A stretch of 53,740 nucleotides of DNA from an uncultured Alphaproteobacteria bacterium (GTDB lineage Bacteria; Pseudomonadota; Alphaproteobacteria; Methylaequorales; Methylaequoraceae), in assembly GCA_902590895.1 (NCBI GenBank), contig CACIYM010000004.1, positions 1-53,740 on the forward strand, in the 5' to 3' direction. The notes beneath the pieces are model-generated. The model saw only the letters and a list, made by a program, of their open reading frames with translations, had not been told where the DNA came from and did not search any database. The translations under genes were made by a program, and so were the position numbers. Numbering within the stretch: the first letter of the stretch is position 1; each line of letters opens with the position of its first letter. This document shows positions 1 to 9,465 of this stretch, piece by piece.

Positions 1-1
1 A

Positions 2-3000
2 GTAAACTTTGACAATTCTATAATAACTGTTTCAGGTTTACAGGGTGGTGAAACATTAGCTTTGGATGATGATATTAATACTAACAATGTGAATGTTGGA
101 ACATATAATACTGGATCGGGTAATTTGTTAGTTTCTGATGTCAATAACTCTCATGTTACTTACAAAAAGGTAGCTGATCATGGAGGAGATGGTACTAAAG
201 TAAACTGGCCAGGAACCTCAAATCACGAACTTACTCCAGATTCTGGAGAATCAACTGAGGATTTTACACAAAGAGCACTTGAATTGATGAACACGGCTGG
301 TTCTGGAATCGCTTATTTTGTGATGACTTATTCGGATAATACCAAAACTACTGCGACTTCTGCAAAGGCTAAGGCAAGCGCTAGTGTTGTTGGATCAAGT
401 ATTAGCGGCAAAGACCTTTTTACAGTAGCGACAAATCAATCAGATATTGAAACGGCAACAAGTAAAACAGCCTCTGATTATGGAGCAGGATTTAGATTGC
501 TTGACGGAACAGGATTTGCGTCAAACTACACTATTACAAGCAATTCCTTTGCAATTACCCAGCGAGTGTTGAGTTCTTCAGGAAGCAGACTGTATGATGC
601 AACTACAACAGCTAGCTCCAGCGACTTAACTCTAAGTAATCTTGTAGGTTCCGAAACATTGACATTATCAGGAAGCGGTACATTAAGTGATGCTGATGTT
701 GCCGCCAATAAAGCAGTTTCATTAAATACATTATCTATTGCTGATAATACTGGGTTAGCTTCTAACTATACGCTTAGTGGCGGTACGCATCAGTTAACTG
801 TGAATCAACGTCCGCTAAATGCGACACTAGCCAGACAATATGACGGAACAACAGCATCTGCAGGTTCGACTTTGAGCAGCTTTGATGCGTTGCAAGGGGG
901 AGAAACTCTAACATTAAGTGGTTCTGGCACATCTGCTAGTGCCAATGTTGCTAATGGAATAGCTATGAGCAGTAATGGGAACCTTGCTCTTGTTGATGGA
1001 ACAGGTCTGGCATCGAATTATAGTTTAAACTCAACGGTAATCAATATTACAAAAAGAGTGCTGAACTCGTCGGGGTCTAAGATTTATGATGCGAACACGG
1101 ATGCGTTAGCGGCAGACATTACATTAAGTAACTTAGTCTCAGGTGAAGCCCTAAACCACTCGGGAACAGCTACGATTAGTTCAGCCAATGTGGGTAGTTA
1201 TACAATTACAAATTTAGCCGGCATTACAATCGCTGATGGCAGTGGAGGAACAGCTTCCAACTATACCCTTACTGGTGGTACACATAACTTTACGGTTAAT
1301 CCGAAAGTTGTCTCAATCCAAGGAAATAAAACGTATGACGGTAATACCACGATTAGTTCGGGTAATATTACATCAGTTGTTGGTACAGTTGGAACGCAAA
1401 CTCTTATAATTAGTGGAGGAAGCGGGACTGTCTCATCCGCTAATGCGGCGACCTATGCTAGTGCCGGTATTAATGAGGGTACCTTGACGCTGGGTAATGG
1501 TACGAATGGTGGCTTAGCAAGTAATTATACATTAACAGGCCATGCGGCAAGTTCGTTCCAAGTTACGCAAAGAGTACTAAGTTCATCTGGTAGTCGTATT
1601 TATGACGGTAGTACAACAGCCAGTTCAGGTGATTTAACTTTAAGTAATTTAGTGGGGTCAGAAACATTAACGTTATCGGGTAATGGTACACTCGCCAACG
1701 CAAATGTTGGGACGAATAAAAGTGTAACTCTGAACACATTATCGATTGCTAATGGAACAAATGGAGGTCTTGCTGCTAACTATATTTTGACTGGAGGAAC
1801 ACATCAATTAACAGTAACGCAACGAGTTGTAAATGCGACAGGAACACGTCTGTATGATGCGACATCAAATGCCAATTCTAGTGACTTAAGCCTTGGAAAT
1901 TTAGTCGGATCAGAGACATTGGTATTAAGTGGGGCGGGAACACTCGCTGATAAGAACGTTGCGGCCAATAAAACAATAGGTGTAGGCACACTTGGTCTTG
2001 CAGACGGCAGTAACGGTGGATTAGCGGCGAACTATACTTTGTCTTCTGGAACGCATTTATTGACGATTAATCAAAAACCAGTTAGCATAACTGGTACTCG
2101 TACATACGACGCAACAGCGATAACTTTGCCAACTGATTTAAGCATCGGCGGACTTGTCGGTGGTGAGTCAATATCGTTGACTGGTCAGGGATCAATTGCC
2201 GACAAAAATGTGGGTGCTGGGAAGACAATTACGCTTAATACTTTAACACTAAATAACGGAGCCAACCCAACTCACCTCGCTTCAAATTATACCTTCACCG
2301 GGGGCACTCATACCTTCGATGTTACTCAGCGAACTTTGACTTTCAGTGGGACAAAAGTATACGACGGAAATACGACAGTAAGCTCATCTGAACTTACTAC
2401 AATTACTAATTTAATCGGAGGAGAAACACTAACATTTTCTGGATCTGGTTCAGTAGCATCTGCAAACGTTCAATCAGGTCAATCAATTACTAACGGAACA
2501 CTAAGTATTAATGATGGAACTGGATTAGCAAGCAATTATAACCTAACTACGGGAACGTTTGATATCACCCAACGTTGGGTAACGCTTACAGGAACAAGGA
2601 GTTATGATGGAACAACCACCGCGGATAGTTCTGATCTAGTTATCTCAAATTTAGTAGCAGGCGAAACCCTGGGATTAACAGGAAATGGTACTGTAGCTTC
2701 TAAAAACGTAGGATCAAATAAAACAATAACTGATGTCTCGCTAACGCTAACAGATGGATCGGGTCTTGCGACGAACTATACAATTGGAACAAAAACTTTT
2801 AACATCACTCAGCAAGCCATATCAATAGATGGTTCTAAAGTTTATGACGGAAACACAACGGTAGCAGCAGCAAATATTTCGACATTTAATGGATTAGCCC
2901 TTACTGAAACTTTAACCATAAGTGGTTCTGGTACGGTGACCACACCTCAAGTTGGAACAAATAAAACAGTAACACTTGGCACACTTGCCTTAGCTGACGG

Positions 3001-6000
3001 AACTAATGGTGGTGAGGCATCCAACTACTCTTTGGCTAGTGGTACATTTGACGTAACGGCTAGACCAATTACTCTGTCTGGTAGTCGTGTATATGATGGA
3101 ACAACAACAGTAGCTAACAATGATCTTACAACATTTACTAATATTGTTTCGGGTGAATCACTTGCTCTTACTGGCTCTGGAACAATTGCAGATCAAAATG
3201 TGGGAACAAATAAAGCAGTTACCCTTGGAACACTTGCATTAGCTGATAACACAGGTAGTGCGTCAAATTATAGCCTTAGTTCAGCAACATTTGATGTAAG
3301 TCAAAGACCATTAAATATTACAGCAACGAAAGCTTATGATGGAAACACCTCAATCACCTCAGGGTCTGTTACGTTATCAAACTTAGTTGGCGTTGAAACA
3401 CTTACCACATCAGGGAATATTTCAACAAACACTATAAATGCTGGGTCTTTTTCAACCTCGGATATAACGGTAAGCTCACTATCACTATCAGATGGAACAG
3501 GGACAGCTTCAAACTACACTCTAAGTGGAGGAACTTACTCAGCCACTATTACCCAAAAGACACTAGGACTTTCAGGTATTAAAGTTTATGACTCGACAAC
3601 AGCGGCTAATTCATCAGATCTAAGTTTAACAGGATTAGTTGGATCAGAAACGCTTACTTTAAGTGGAAGTGGAACGCTTTCTACATCGTCTGTTGGCACA
3701 GGAAAAACAATTACCCTGAATACACTAGCTATATCTGATGGTAGTGGACTGGCTTTGAATTATGACTTATCAGGAGCGGCAACAATGGATGTTACAGCAC
3801 GACCGGTAACGGCTAGTGGCTCAAGAGTTTACGATGGAACAACAACTGTGAATGGAACCAATCTAACGTCAATCAGTAATTTAGCTGGAGCAGATACACT
3901 TAGTATAACGGGAGCGGGAACAGCAACGGCAAATGTCGGTAATGGTAAATCAGTAACCTTGGGATCACTAGCACTTGCCAGCGGCAGTGGAAACGCCACA
4001 AATTATTCACTTTCATCAGCAACGGTCAATATAACTCAACGTCCATTAGATTTAGAGGCTTCAAAGATTTATGATGGAACAACAACAATTAATGGATCTG
4101 ACTTTTCAACCTTTAATAATATTGTTGGTGGTGAGACGTTGTCCGTTATAGGTTCGGGAACGGTTACATCAGCCAATGTCGGAGCTGGAAAATCGATAAC
4201 ATCAGTAAATCTTGCATTAGCCAATGGAACGGGATCTGCTAGTAACTATTCAATTAATTCATTAACTGCTGACATAACTGGCAGACCGGTAACTATTTCT
4301 GGATCTCGCCTTTATGACAGCACTACAACGGCAGATAGTTCAATTCTTACAATTACTTCGGGTGTAAGTGGGGAAAATCTAACGTTGACGGGTTCTGGAA
4401 TATTAGGAGCGGCAAGTGCAGGTTCTCAAACGATAACAAATAACAATACATTAGCCTTAGCTGACGGAACCGGACTTGCCAGTAATTATACATTAACTTC
4501 AGCGACAATAAATGTAACCATAAATCCAAGAATGCTCAATGTTACATTATCAAGAGAATATGATGGAACAACAACAGTTTCAGGTGCATCATTGACACCA
4601 ACATTTGATAGTTTACAAGGCGGTGAAACACTAGCTCTTTCAGGCACAGGTTCTGTTGCAAGTGCAGATGTTGGAAGCTCTAAAGCAGTAACTTTAGGAA
4701 CAATAGTCTTGGCTGCTGGTTCTGGTAACCCAAGTAATTATACGCTTAATTCAGCTTTAATGGATGTTACCCAAAGGGTAATTAACCTTGATGGTATTAG
4801 AGCTTATGATGCCACAACAAATGTATTAAGTTCAGATATAAATACATTTGGAAATATTGTTTCAGGAGAAACTCTGACGGTTTCTGGAACAGGATCAGTT
4901 TCGACCAATTCAGTTGAAATGAATAAAGCGATTTCACTTGGGACTTTGTCTCTAGGAAACGGGTCGGGTTTAGCCGGCAACTATACTTTAGCTGGAGGAA
5001 CTCATACATTTGACATTTCCCCTTTGGCTGTAAATGTAACTGGAAGTAGACAATATAATGGAACGAATGTTATAGACAGTTCAGACTTATTGCTTACTAA
5101 TCTGTTAACAGGAGAAACAGTTAGTTTATCTGGACAGGGAACAGTTGTGTCTGCTGATGTTGGCGCTAATAAGACAGTGACATCTGTTAATTTGGCATTA
5201 ACGGGCCCTAACGCGAGTAATTATACATTAAATAGCTACACAACAAGTTTTGAAATTACACCAAAGATAATTAGTTTAAATGGGACAAAAGTTTATGATG
5301 GTCTTACTACCGTTCCGAATACAAGTTTAACAGTTACAACTGGTGTTAGTGGTCAGAGCCTTGGATTAAAAGGAGCAGGTACACTTTTATCTGAATCCTC
5401 AGGAAATGGAAAAACAGTTTTACTAGGAACCTTAGAACTTGACTCCACGGGTTCAGGCACTGCAAGTAACTTCACACTGTCCGGAGGAACACATACATTA
5501 AATGTAACTCCAAGGCCATTAACATTTACCTCATCAAGAAGTTATGACGGAACAACTACGGCAAACACATCAGATTTAACATACACATTTGGGAATTTAG
5601 TTTCAGGTGAGAGTCTGGTTTTATCTGGTTCGGGAACAGTGGCATCAAAGGATGTTTCAGCTGGAACACAAAATATTTCACTAGGAACTATTGCGTTAGC
5701 AAATAATACAGGTGTAGCTACAAATTATTCTCTAGCATCAGGCACATTGGATGTTACCAAGAAGCAAGTCAATCTTACTGGAACAAAAGTTTACGATAAT
5801 AGCGCAACACTTAACAATTCAATAATGTCAGTTGCATCTGGGCTGGTTGGATCGGAGACATTAGGATTAAGTGGTGATGTTGTAACCAATTCAGATAATG
5901 TCGGCATATACTTGGCAAGTGCTAATCAATTAAATTCTGGATCAACTACTATTTCTCTAGCTGATGGATCTAATGGTGGTTTAGCAAACAATTATACTAT

Positions 6001-8179
6001 CAATGAACAAACCATCACGATAACAAAGAGACCAATAACAATCTCAGGTACAAAAGTTTATGATGGTACAAAAGCAGTCAATGCGGGAAGCATCACAACC
6101 TTTAACAATACAGTTGGAGGACAAACTCTGACAATCTCTGGAAACACAACATTTCTAGAATCACAAAGTGTTGGATCAAGTAAGACAATAACCGTTTCTG
6201 GTTTTACACTTGGAGATGGCACCGGTGCTGCAAGTAACTACAGTCTAAGTAGCGGTACTTTTGATGTTACAACACGTTCAGTAACATTAACAACTAGTAG
6301 GATTTATGACAATACTAAGGATGTTAACGCTTCAAATCTTTCAGTGACCTTTAATAACCTTGTTGGTTCTGAAACACTTTCATTAACAGGATTAGGTGCA
6401 GTGTCTTCAGAAAATGTTAGTGCAGGACAACAAGCTGTTACACTGGGAACGTTAGCTCTGTCTGATAATACAGGTGTGGCCTCAAATTATTCTTTAACAT
6501 CGGCTACTTTAGATATTAATGTCAAGCCAGTTTCATTGAGTGGAACGAGAGTTTACGATTCGTTAGATACTGTAGCGTCGACAGATTTAACAATATCAGG
6601 TACTGTTAGTGGTCAAGATCTAACGTTGTCAGGCAGTGGTAGCATGACTGCAGGCGCTAATGTCGGGACAAACAAAACAATTAATACAACTGGATTATCA
6701 CTAGGTAATGGAGTAAGTGGAACTCCAGGATCTACATCCAACTATTCACTAGTTGGCGGGACCCATCAAATAACCATTACTCAAAGACCTGTAACAATAA
6801 GCGGATCTAGATTTTATAATTCTACAACAACAGTAAGTAGTTCTGATATCAGCACATTTAATAATACCGCTGGAGGCGAAACATTAGCGATAACAGGAGC
6901 TGGTTCTGTTGCTAGCGCTCTTTCAGGCGCAGGTAAAACTATAACACTGGGAACACTAACCCTCACAGACGGAACAGGATTGGCTTCAAACTATTCGTTA
7001 GCGAGTGGAACATTTGATGTAAACTCTAGACAGGTAAATATTTCAGGATCGAGAATTTTTGATGGAACTACTGTTGTCAATGGAACAGATTTGGTTGTAA
7101 CAACAGGTGTAGGAAGCGAGATTTTAACAGTGACTGGTACAGGAAGCATATCAAATGCTAGCGTCGGAGTAGGCAAATCTGTGACAGCTGGTACGTTAGC
7201 CTTGGCTAGCGGAAGTGGTTCCTCATCAAACTATACTATTGGTTCCATTACTCTAACAGTAACCCAAAGACCCATTAATACTGCTTTTGAAAAAACTTAT
7301 GATGCTAGTGTAAGTGTAACAAACAGCGATTTAAAAACTAACGGTATTACTAATACTGTGCTCGGACACTCACTCGCACTAAGTGGTACTGGAACTATGT
7401 CCACCACTGGCGTAGGTATAGGCAAGTCGTTGTCCGTTGGTACACTTTCTCTAAGTGGAGCTCAGTCGGCAAATTACACTCTCACTGGCGGTACTCACAC
7501 CATTGATGTAAACCCAAGAACTACAAACGCGACTGGATCAAGGCACTATGATGCTTCCACTATAGCGGGAGGTTCGGCCTTCAATACCTTTAGTAATACT
7601 GTAGGCAGCGATACCGTGACGTTATCAGGCTCAGGTAGCTTTGCATCTGCCGGCGTTGGTTCAAAAGGTGTTACTATTGGAACTTTGCAGTCAGCTCACC
7701 CTAATTATACCTTGGGGAATGCAACATTAACTGTTACACAAAGACCAGTTAATTTATTTGGTAGTAGAGTTGCCGGAGGACCAGAGGGAACAGATGTTGA
7801 GGTATCTGAACTTCGTTTTACAAACTTGCCTGCTGGTGAAACGTTGAATTTATCAGGTATTGGAAGAATTCCAAGTATTGCCGTATCAACTCATCCACTA
7901 AGTTTACATACCCTAACAATGAGTAATGGAACAGGTTTGATTTCAAATTATACTTTTGTTGGTGGGTCTTTTGTTTTTGATATAACCTCGCCTCTAAGGT
8001 CCAGAGCTGGGGTTCTGCGGGCATTACAGACAATGAGTAATGGAAATAATAGAAAGTTATTGCCATCTAAAACATCTCATCGCTCAATGCCAGCTACTTC
8101 TGAAAGAATTACAGTATCAACACCAGATCAGTCAGTTCAAGTCAATCCTTGTGTACTACAAAATGGTTACTGTAATTAA
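2..8179 (+). CDS. Giant YDG-repeat surface/secreted adhesin-like protein, 5'-truncated by window edge
   Basis: The frame is open from base 2 with no stop, so the apparent TTG start at 62 is not the real start; 2725 codons are visible. Almost all of it is a tandem array of about 80-residue units of the YDG type (pattern: R-P-[VLI], hydrophobics, G-[ST]-[RK]-x-YDG-T-T, then ..GETLTLSGSGT.., ending in ..ASNY[ST]L..GT..[FI].VTQ). YDG units are known from filamentous-haemagglutinin-like, two-partner-secreted proteins, so the missing N-terminus probably carries a signal peptide and a TPS/haemagglutination domain. The final 63 residues are non-repetitive and end in NPCVLQNGYCN, with the only two cysteines I find in the protein. 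Residues are rich in S, T, G, N and A, and the DNA is visibly more GC-rich than neighbouring genes. Role inferred: extracellular adhesin or cell-surface fibre. No partner TpsB gene is in the window. Confidence 0.9.
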   Translation, partial: VNFDNSIITVSGLQGGETLALDDDINTNNVNVGTYNTGSGNLLVSDVNNSHVTYKKVADHGGDGTKVNWPGTSNHELTPDSGESTEDFTQRALELMNTAGSGIAYFVMTYSDNTKTTATSAKAKASASVVGSSISGKDLFTVATNQSDIETATSKTASDYGAGFRLLDGTGFASNYTITSNSFAITQRVLSSSGSRLYDATTTASSSDLTLSNLVGSETLTLSGSGTLSDADVAANKAVSLNTLSIADNTGLASNYTLSGGTHQLTVNQRPLNATLARQYDGTTASAGSTLSSFDALQGGETLTLSGSGTSASANVANGIAMSSNGNLALVDGTGLASNYSLNSTVINITKRVLNSSGSKIYDANTDALAADITLSNLVSGEALNHSGTATISSANVGSYTITNLAGITIADGSGGTASNYTLTGGTHNFTVNPKVVSIQGNKTYDGNTTISSGNITSVVGTVGTQTLIISGGSGTVSSANAATYASAGINEGTLTLGNGTNGGLASNYTLTGHAASSFQVTQRVLSSSGSRIYDGSTTASSGDLTLSNLVGSETLTLSGNGTLANANVGTNKSVTLNTLSIANGTNGGLAANYILTGGTHQLTVTQRVVNATGTRLYDATSNANSSDLSLGNLVGSETLVLSGAGTLADKNVAANKTIGVGTLGLADGSNGGLAANYTLSSGTHLLTINQKPVSITGTRTYDATAITLPTDLSIGGLVGGESISLTGQGSIADKNVGAGKTITLNTLTLNNGANPTHLASNYTFTGGTHTFDVTQRTLTFSGTKVYDGNTTVSSSELTTITNLIGGETLTFSGSGSVASANVQSGQSITNGTLSINDGTGLASNYNLTTGTFDITQRWVTLTGTRSYDGTTTADSSDLVISNLVAGETLGLTGNGTVASKNVGSNKTITDVSLTLTDGSGLATNYTIGTKTFNITQQAISIDGSKVYDGNTTVAAANISTFNGLALTETLTISGSGTVTTPQVGTNKTVTLGTLALADGTNGGEASNYSLASGTFDVTARPITLSGSRVYDGTTTVANNDLTTFTNIVSGESLALTGSGTIADQNVGTNKAVTLGTLALADNTGSASNYSLSSATFDVSQRPLNITATKAYDGNTSITSGSVTLSNLVGVETLTTSGNISTNTINAGSFSTSDITVSSLSLSDGTGTASNYTLSGGTYSATITQKTLGLSGIKVYDSTTAANSSDLSLTGLVGSETLTLSGSGTLSTSSVGTGKTITLNTLAISDGSGLALNYDLSGAATMDVTARPVTASGSRVYDGTTTVNGTNLTSISNLAGADTLSITGAGTATANVGNGKSVTLGSLALASGSGNATNYSLSSATVNITQRPLDLEASKIYDGTTTINGSDFSTFNNIVGGETLSVIGSGTVTSANVGAGKSITSVNLALANGTGSASNYSINSLTADITGRPVTISGSRLYDSTTTADSSILTITSGVSGENLTLTGSGILGAASAGSQTITNNNTLALADGTGLASNYTLTSATINVTINPRMLNVTLSREYDGTTTVSGASLTPTFDSLQGGETLALSGTGSVASADVGSSKAVTLGTIVLAAGSGNPSNYTLNSALMDVTQRVINLDGIRAYDATTNVLSSDINTFGNIVSGETLTVSGTGSVSTNSVEMNKAISLGTLSLGNGSGLAGNYTLAGGTHTFDISPLAVNVTGSRQYNGTNVIDSSDLLLTNLLTGETVSLSGQGTVVSADVGANKTVTSVNLALTGPNASNYTLNSYTTSFEITPKIISLNGTKVYDGLTTVPNTSLTVTTGVSGQSLGLKGAGTLLSESSGNGKTVLLGTLELDSTGSGTASNFTLSGGTHTLNVTPRPLTFTSSRSYDGTTTANTSDLTYTFGNLVSGESLVLSGSGTVASKDVSAGTQNISLGTIALANNTGVATNYSLASGTLDVTKKQVNLTGTKVYDNSATLNNSIMSVASGLVGSETLGLSGDVVTNSDNVGIYLASANQLNSGSTTISLADGSNGGLANNYTINEQTITITKRPITISGTKVYDGTKAVNAGSITTFNNTVGGQTLTISGNTTFLESQSVGSSKTITVSGFTLGDGTGAASNYSLSSGTFDVTTRSVTLTTSRIYDNTKDVNASNLSVTFNNLVGSETLSLTGLGAVSSENVSAGQQAVTLGTLALSDNTGVASNYSLTSATLDINVKPVSLSGTRVYDSLDTVASTDLTISGTVSGQDLTLSGSGSMTAGANVGTNKTINTTGLSLGNGVSGTPGSTSNYSLVGGTHQITITQRPVTISGSRFYNSTTTVSSSDISTFNNTAGGETLAITGAGSVASALSGAGKTITLGTLTLTDGTGLASNYSLASGTFDVNSRQVNISGSRIFDGTTVVNGTDLVVTTGVGSEILTVTGTGSISNASVGVGKSVTAGTLALASGSGSSSNYTIGSITLTVTQRPINTAFEKTYDASVSVTNSDLKTNGITNTVLGHSLALSGTGTMSTTGVGIGKSLSVGTLSLSGAQSANYTLTGGTHTIDVNPRTTNATGSRHYDASTIAGGSAFNTFSNTVGSDTVTLSGSGSFASAGVGSKGVTIGTLQSAHPNYTLGNATLTVTQRPVNLFGSRVAGGPEGTDVEVSELRFTNLPAGETLNLSGIGRIPSIAVSTHPLSLHTLTMSNGTGLISNYTFVGGSFVFDITSPLRSRAGVLRALQTMSNGNNRKLLPSKTSHRSMPATSERITVSTPDQSVQVNPCVLQNGYCN
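563..7987 (+). repeat. Tandem array of 30 complete YDG-type coding repeats
   Basis: Thirty full units run without a break from the first RVLSSSGSRLYD unit (563) to the last unit ending FVFDIT (7987), about 82 codons each. A further partial or interrupted unit precedes them. Units begin at the position after TQ/NP/TA/TK and share the YD motif near residue 11, the GETL..SG core near residue 33 and ASNY near residue 65. The last unit has lost the YDG motif (GSRVAGG at its place), as is common at the edge of arrays. The DNA is far less repetitive than the protein: some units share runs such as TATGATGGAACAACAACA, whereas others use different synonymous codons throughout. Confidence 0.92.
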
Positions 8180-8253
8180 AATATCGTATAATATAAAATA
8201 CAATGATTTTTTTATAAAAAATTAATTTATTTATAATATTTACTAAAATATAT

Positions 8254-9465
8254 ATGTTTAGCGAATTTAAACACAAAAAGATAAGAGATTGGTGCTTTTT
8301 TGACTTTGGGATTTCTAGTTACCCAACACTTATCATTACTTTTATATATGGTGCTTTTTATGCTAAAGAAATTGCTATTACGCCTGAAATAGGAACGAGT
8401 AATTGGGGATATGCTATTTCAACTGGAAGTATATTAAGTTTTCTAATTTTTTTATTAGTAATATTTAAAGGAAACAAAAATAAAAATTTGGGAATTAGAT
8501 TTTTTAAATTATCTTTTTACTCACTTATTTTGTCAGTTTCACTGTTATATTGTTTTGATAAAGAATCAAATGAATATCTCCCTTTAACTTTTATTGCTAT
8601 TTCATTTGTAGCTTTTGAAATTATAAATCTTTTTTACAATTTATCTTTGCACAGTGTTTCAGTAAATGAAAAAAGAGGTTTAATTTCCAACTTAGGATGG
8701 GCAACAGGCTATCTAGGGGGATTGTTATCACTAATAAGTGTGCTAGCTATTTTAAACTTTACTGAGTTAAACGATTATAAAGTATTTGGGCAGTCAATTT
8801 TTCTTTTTATTGGGCCGTTCGTAGGAATTTGGACATTTGTATTTGGTTTAAAACATATAAACAATTATAAAAATAAAGTCTTCAAAATTGATAATTTTTC
8901 TTCCTTCTTTAAAAACATTAAGATTAATTCTATAAATAAATTTTTTGTAAGTTATTTTTTTTTTAACAATGCGGTTATATGTATTTTTGCTTTTGCAAGT
9001 ATGATCGCATCTTTTTTGTTTGGATTTTCGGAAAAGGAAATACTAAAACTTGGGATCTTCATAAATTTATTCGGTATTATGGGTTGTTTGTCTCTTGGAA
9101 AAATTGAAGACAAAATTGGTTCAGAAAAAATAGTTTTAACGTGTATTGTTTTTTTACTATTTATAACTTTTACTCTTTACTATATAAATGATACAAAAAT
9201 TTTTTGGCTTCTTTCCTTGATGATCGGTTTCTTTATTGGTCCAATTCAAGCTGCCAGTAGAAGCGTGATAGCGAAGAAACTTAAATCTGAAAATCAATTG
9301 TCAGCTTTTTGTGTCTACTCAATGTTTGGTAATATTTGTTCAATATTAGGTCCCTTACTAGTAAGCTTGGTTATTAATATTACTTCAGAAATAAGACAAG
9401 GGTTATTAGTAATTCCTTTATTTTTTATTATTTCTTTATTACCTTTTGTTAAAACTAATGCTTAA
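8254..9465 (+). CDS. MFS transporter of the UMF1/Atg22-like family
   Basis: A 403-residue polytopic inner-membrane protein with about twelve hydrophobic segments. The N-terminus (IRDWCFFDFGISSYPTL, then GAFYAKEIA) matches the conserved opening of UMF1/Atg22-like (COG2270) permeases, where a D-W-x-x-(F/Y)-D/N-x-(A/G)-x-S-x-(Y/F) motif precedes the first helix. Family members are putative effluxers of amino acids or other small solutes; the substrate cannot be read from sequence. The gene stands alone, 74 bp after the giant adhesin gene. Its last 11 bp overlap the 3' end of the convergent purH. The intervening 74 bp are almost pure A/T and hold no GC-containing terminator hairpin. Confidence 0.8.
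   Translation: MFSEFKHKKIRDWCFFDFGISSYPTLIITFIYGAFYAKEIAITPEIGTSNWGYAISTGSILSFLIFLLVIFKGNKNKNLGIRFFKLSFYSLILSVSLLYCFDKESNEYLPLTFIAISFVAFEIINLFYNLSLHSVSVNEKRGLISNLGWATGYLGGLLSLISVLAILNFTELNDYKVFGQSIFLFIGPFVGIWTFVFGLKHINNYKNKVFKIDNFSSFFKNIKINSINKFFVSYFFFNNAVICIFAFASMIASFLFGFSEKEILKLGIFINLFGIMGCLSLGKIEDKIGSEKIVLTCIVFLLFITFTLYYINDTKIFWLLSLMIGFFIGPIQAASRSVIAKKLKSENQLSAFCVYSMFGNICSILGPLLVSLVINITSEIRQGLLVIPLFFIISLLPFVKTNA

Noticed and set aside
526-7176. Several 60-70 codon antisense frames within the adhesin gene
   Set aside because: They arise from the repeated, stop-poor complementary strand and show no independent motifs or ribosome-binding sites.
563-7987. Repetitive DNA considered as a CRISPR array or satellite
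   Set aside because: Units of about 247 bp form one uninterrupted reading frame with variable DNA and conserved protein; there are no short identical repeats with spacers.
8208-8221. Palindrome TTTTTTATAAAAAA after the giant adhesin gene
   Set aside because: It has no G/C pairs, so it would be an unstable stem and is not a credible terminator.
8040-8225. 61-codon plus-strand frame overlapping the end of the adhesin gene
   Set aside because: It is out of frame with a well-supported gene, low complexity at its end, and without a ribosome-binding site.
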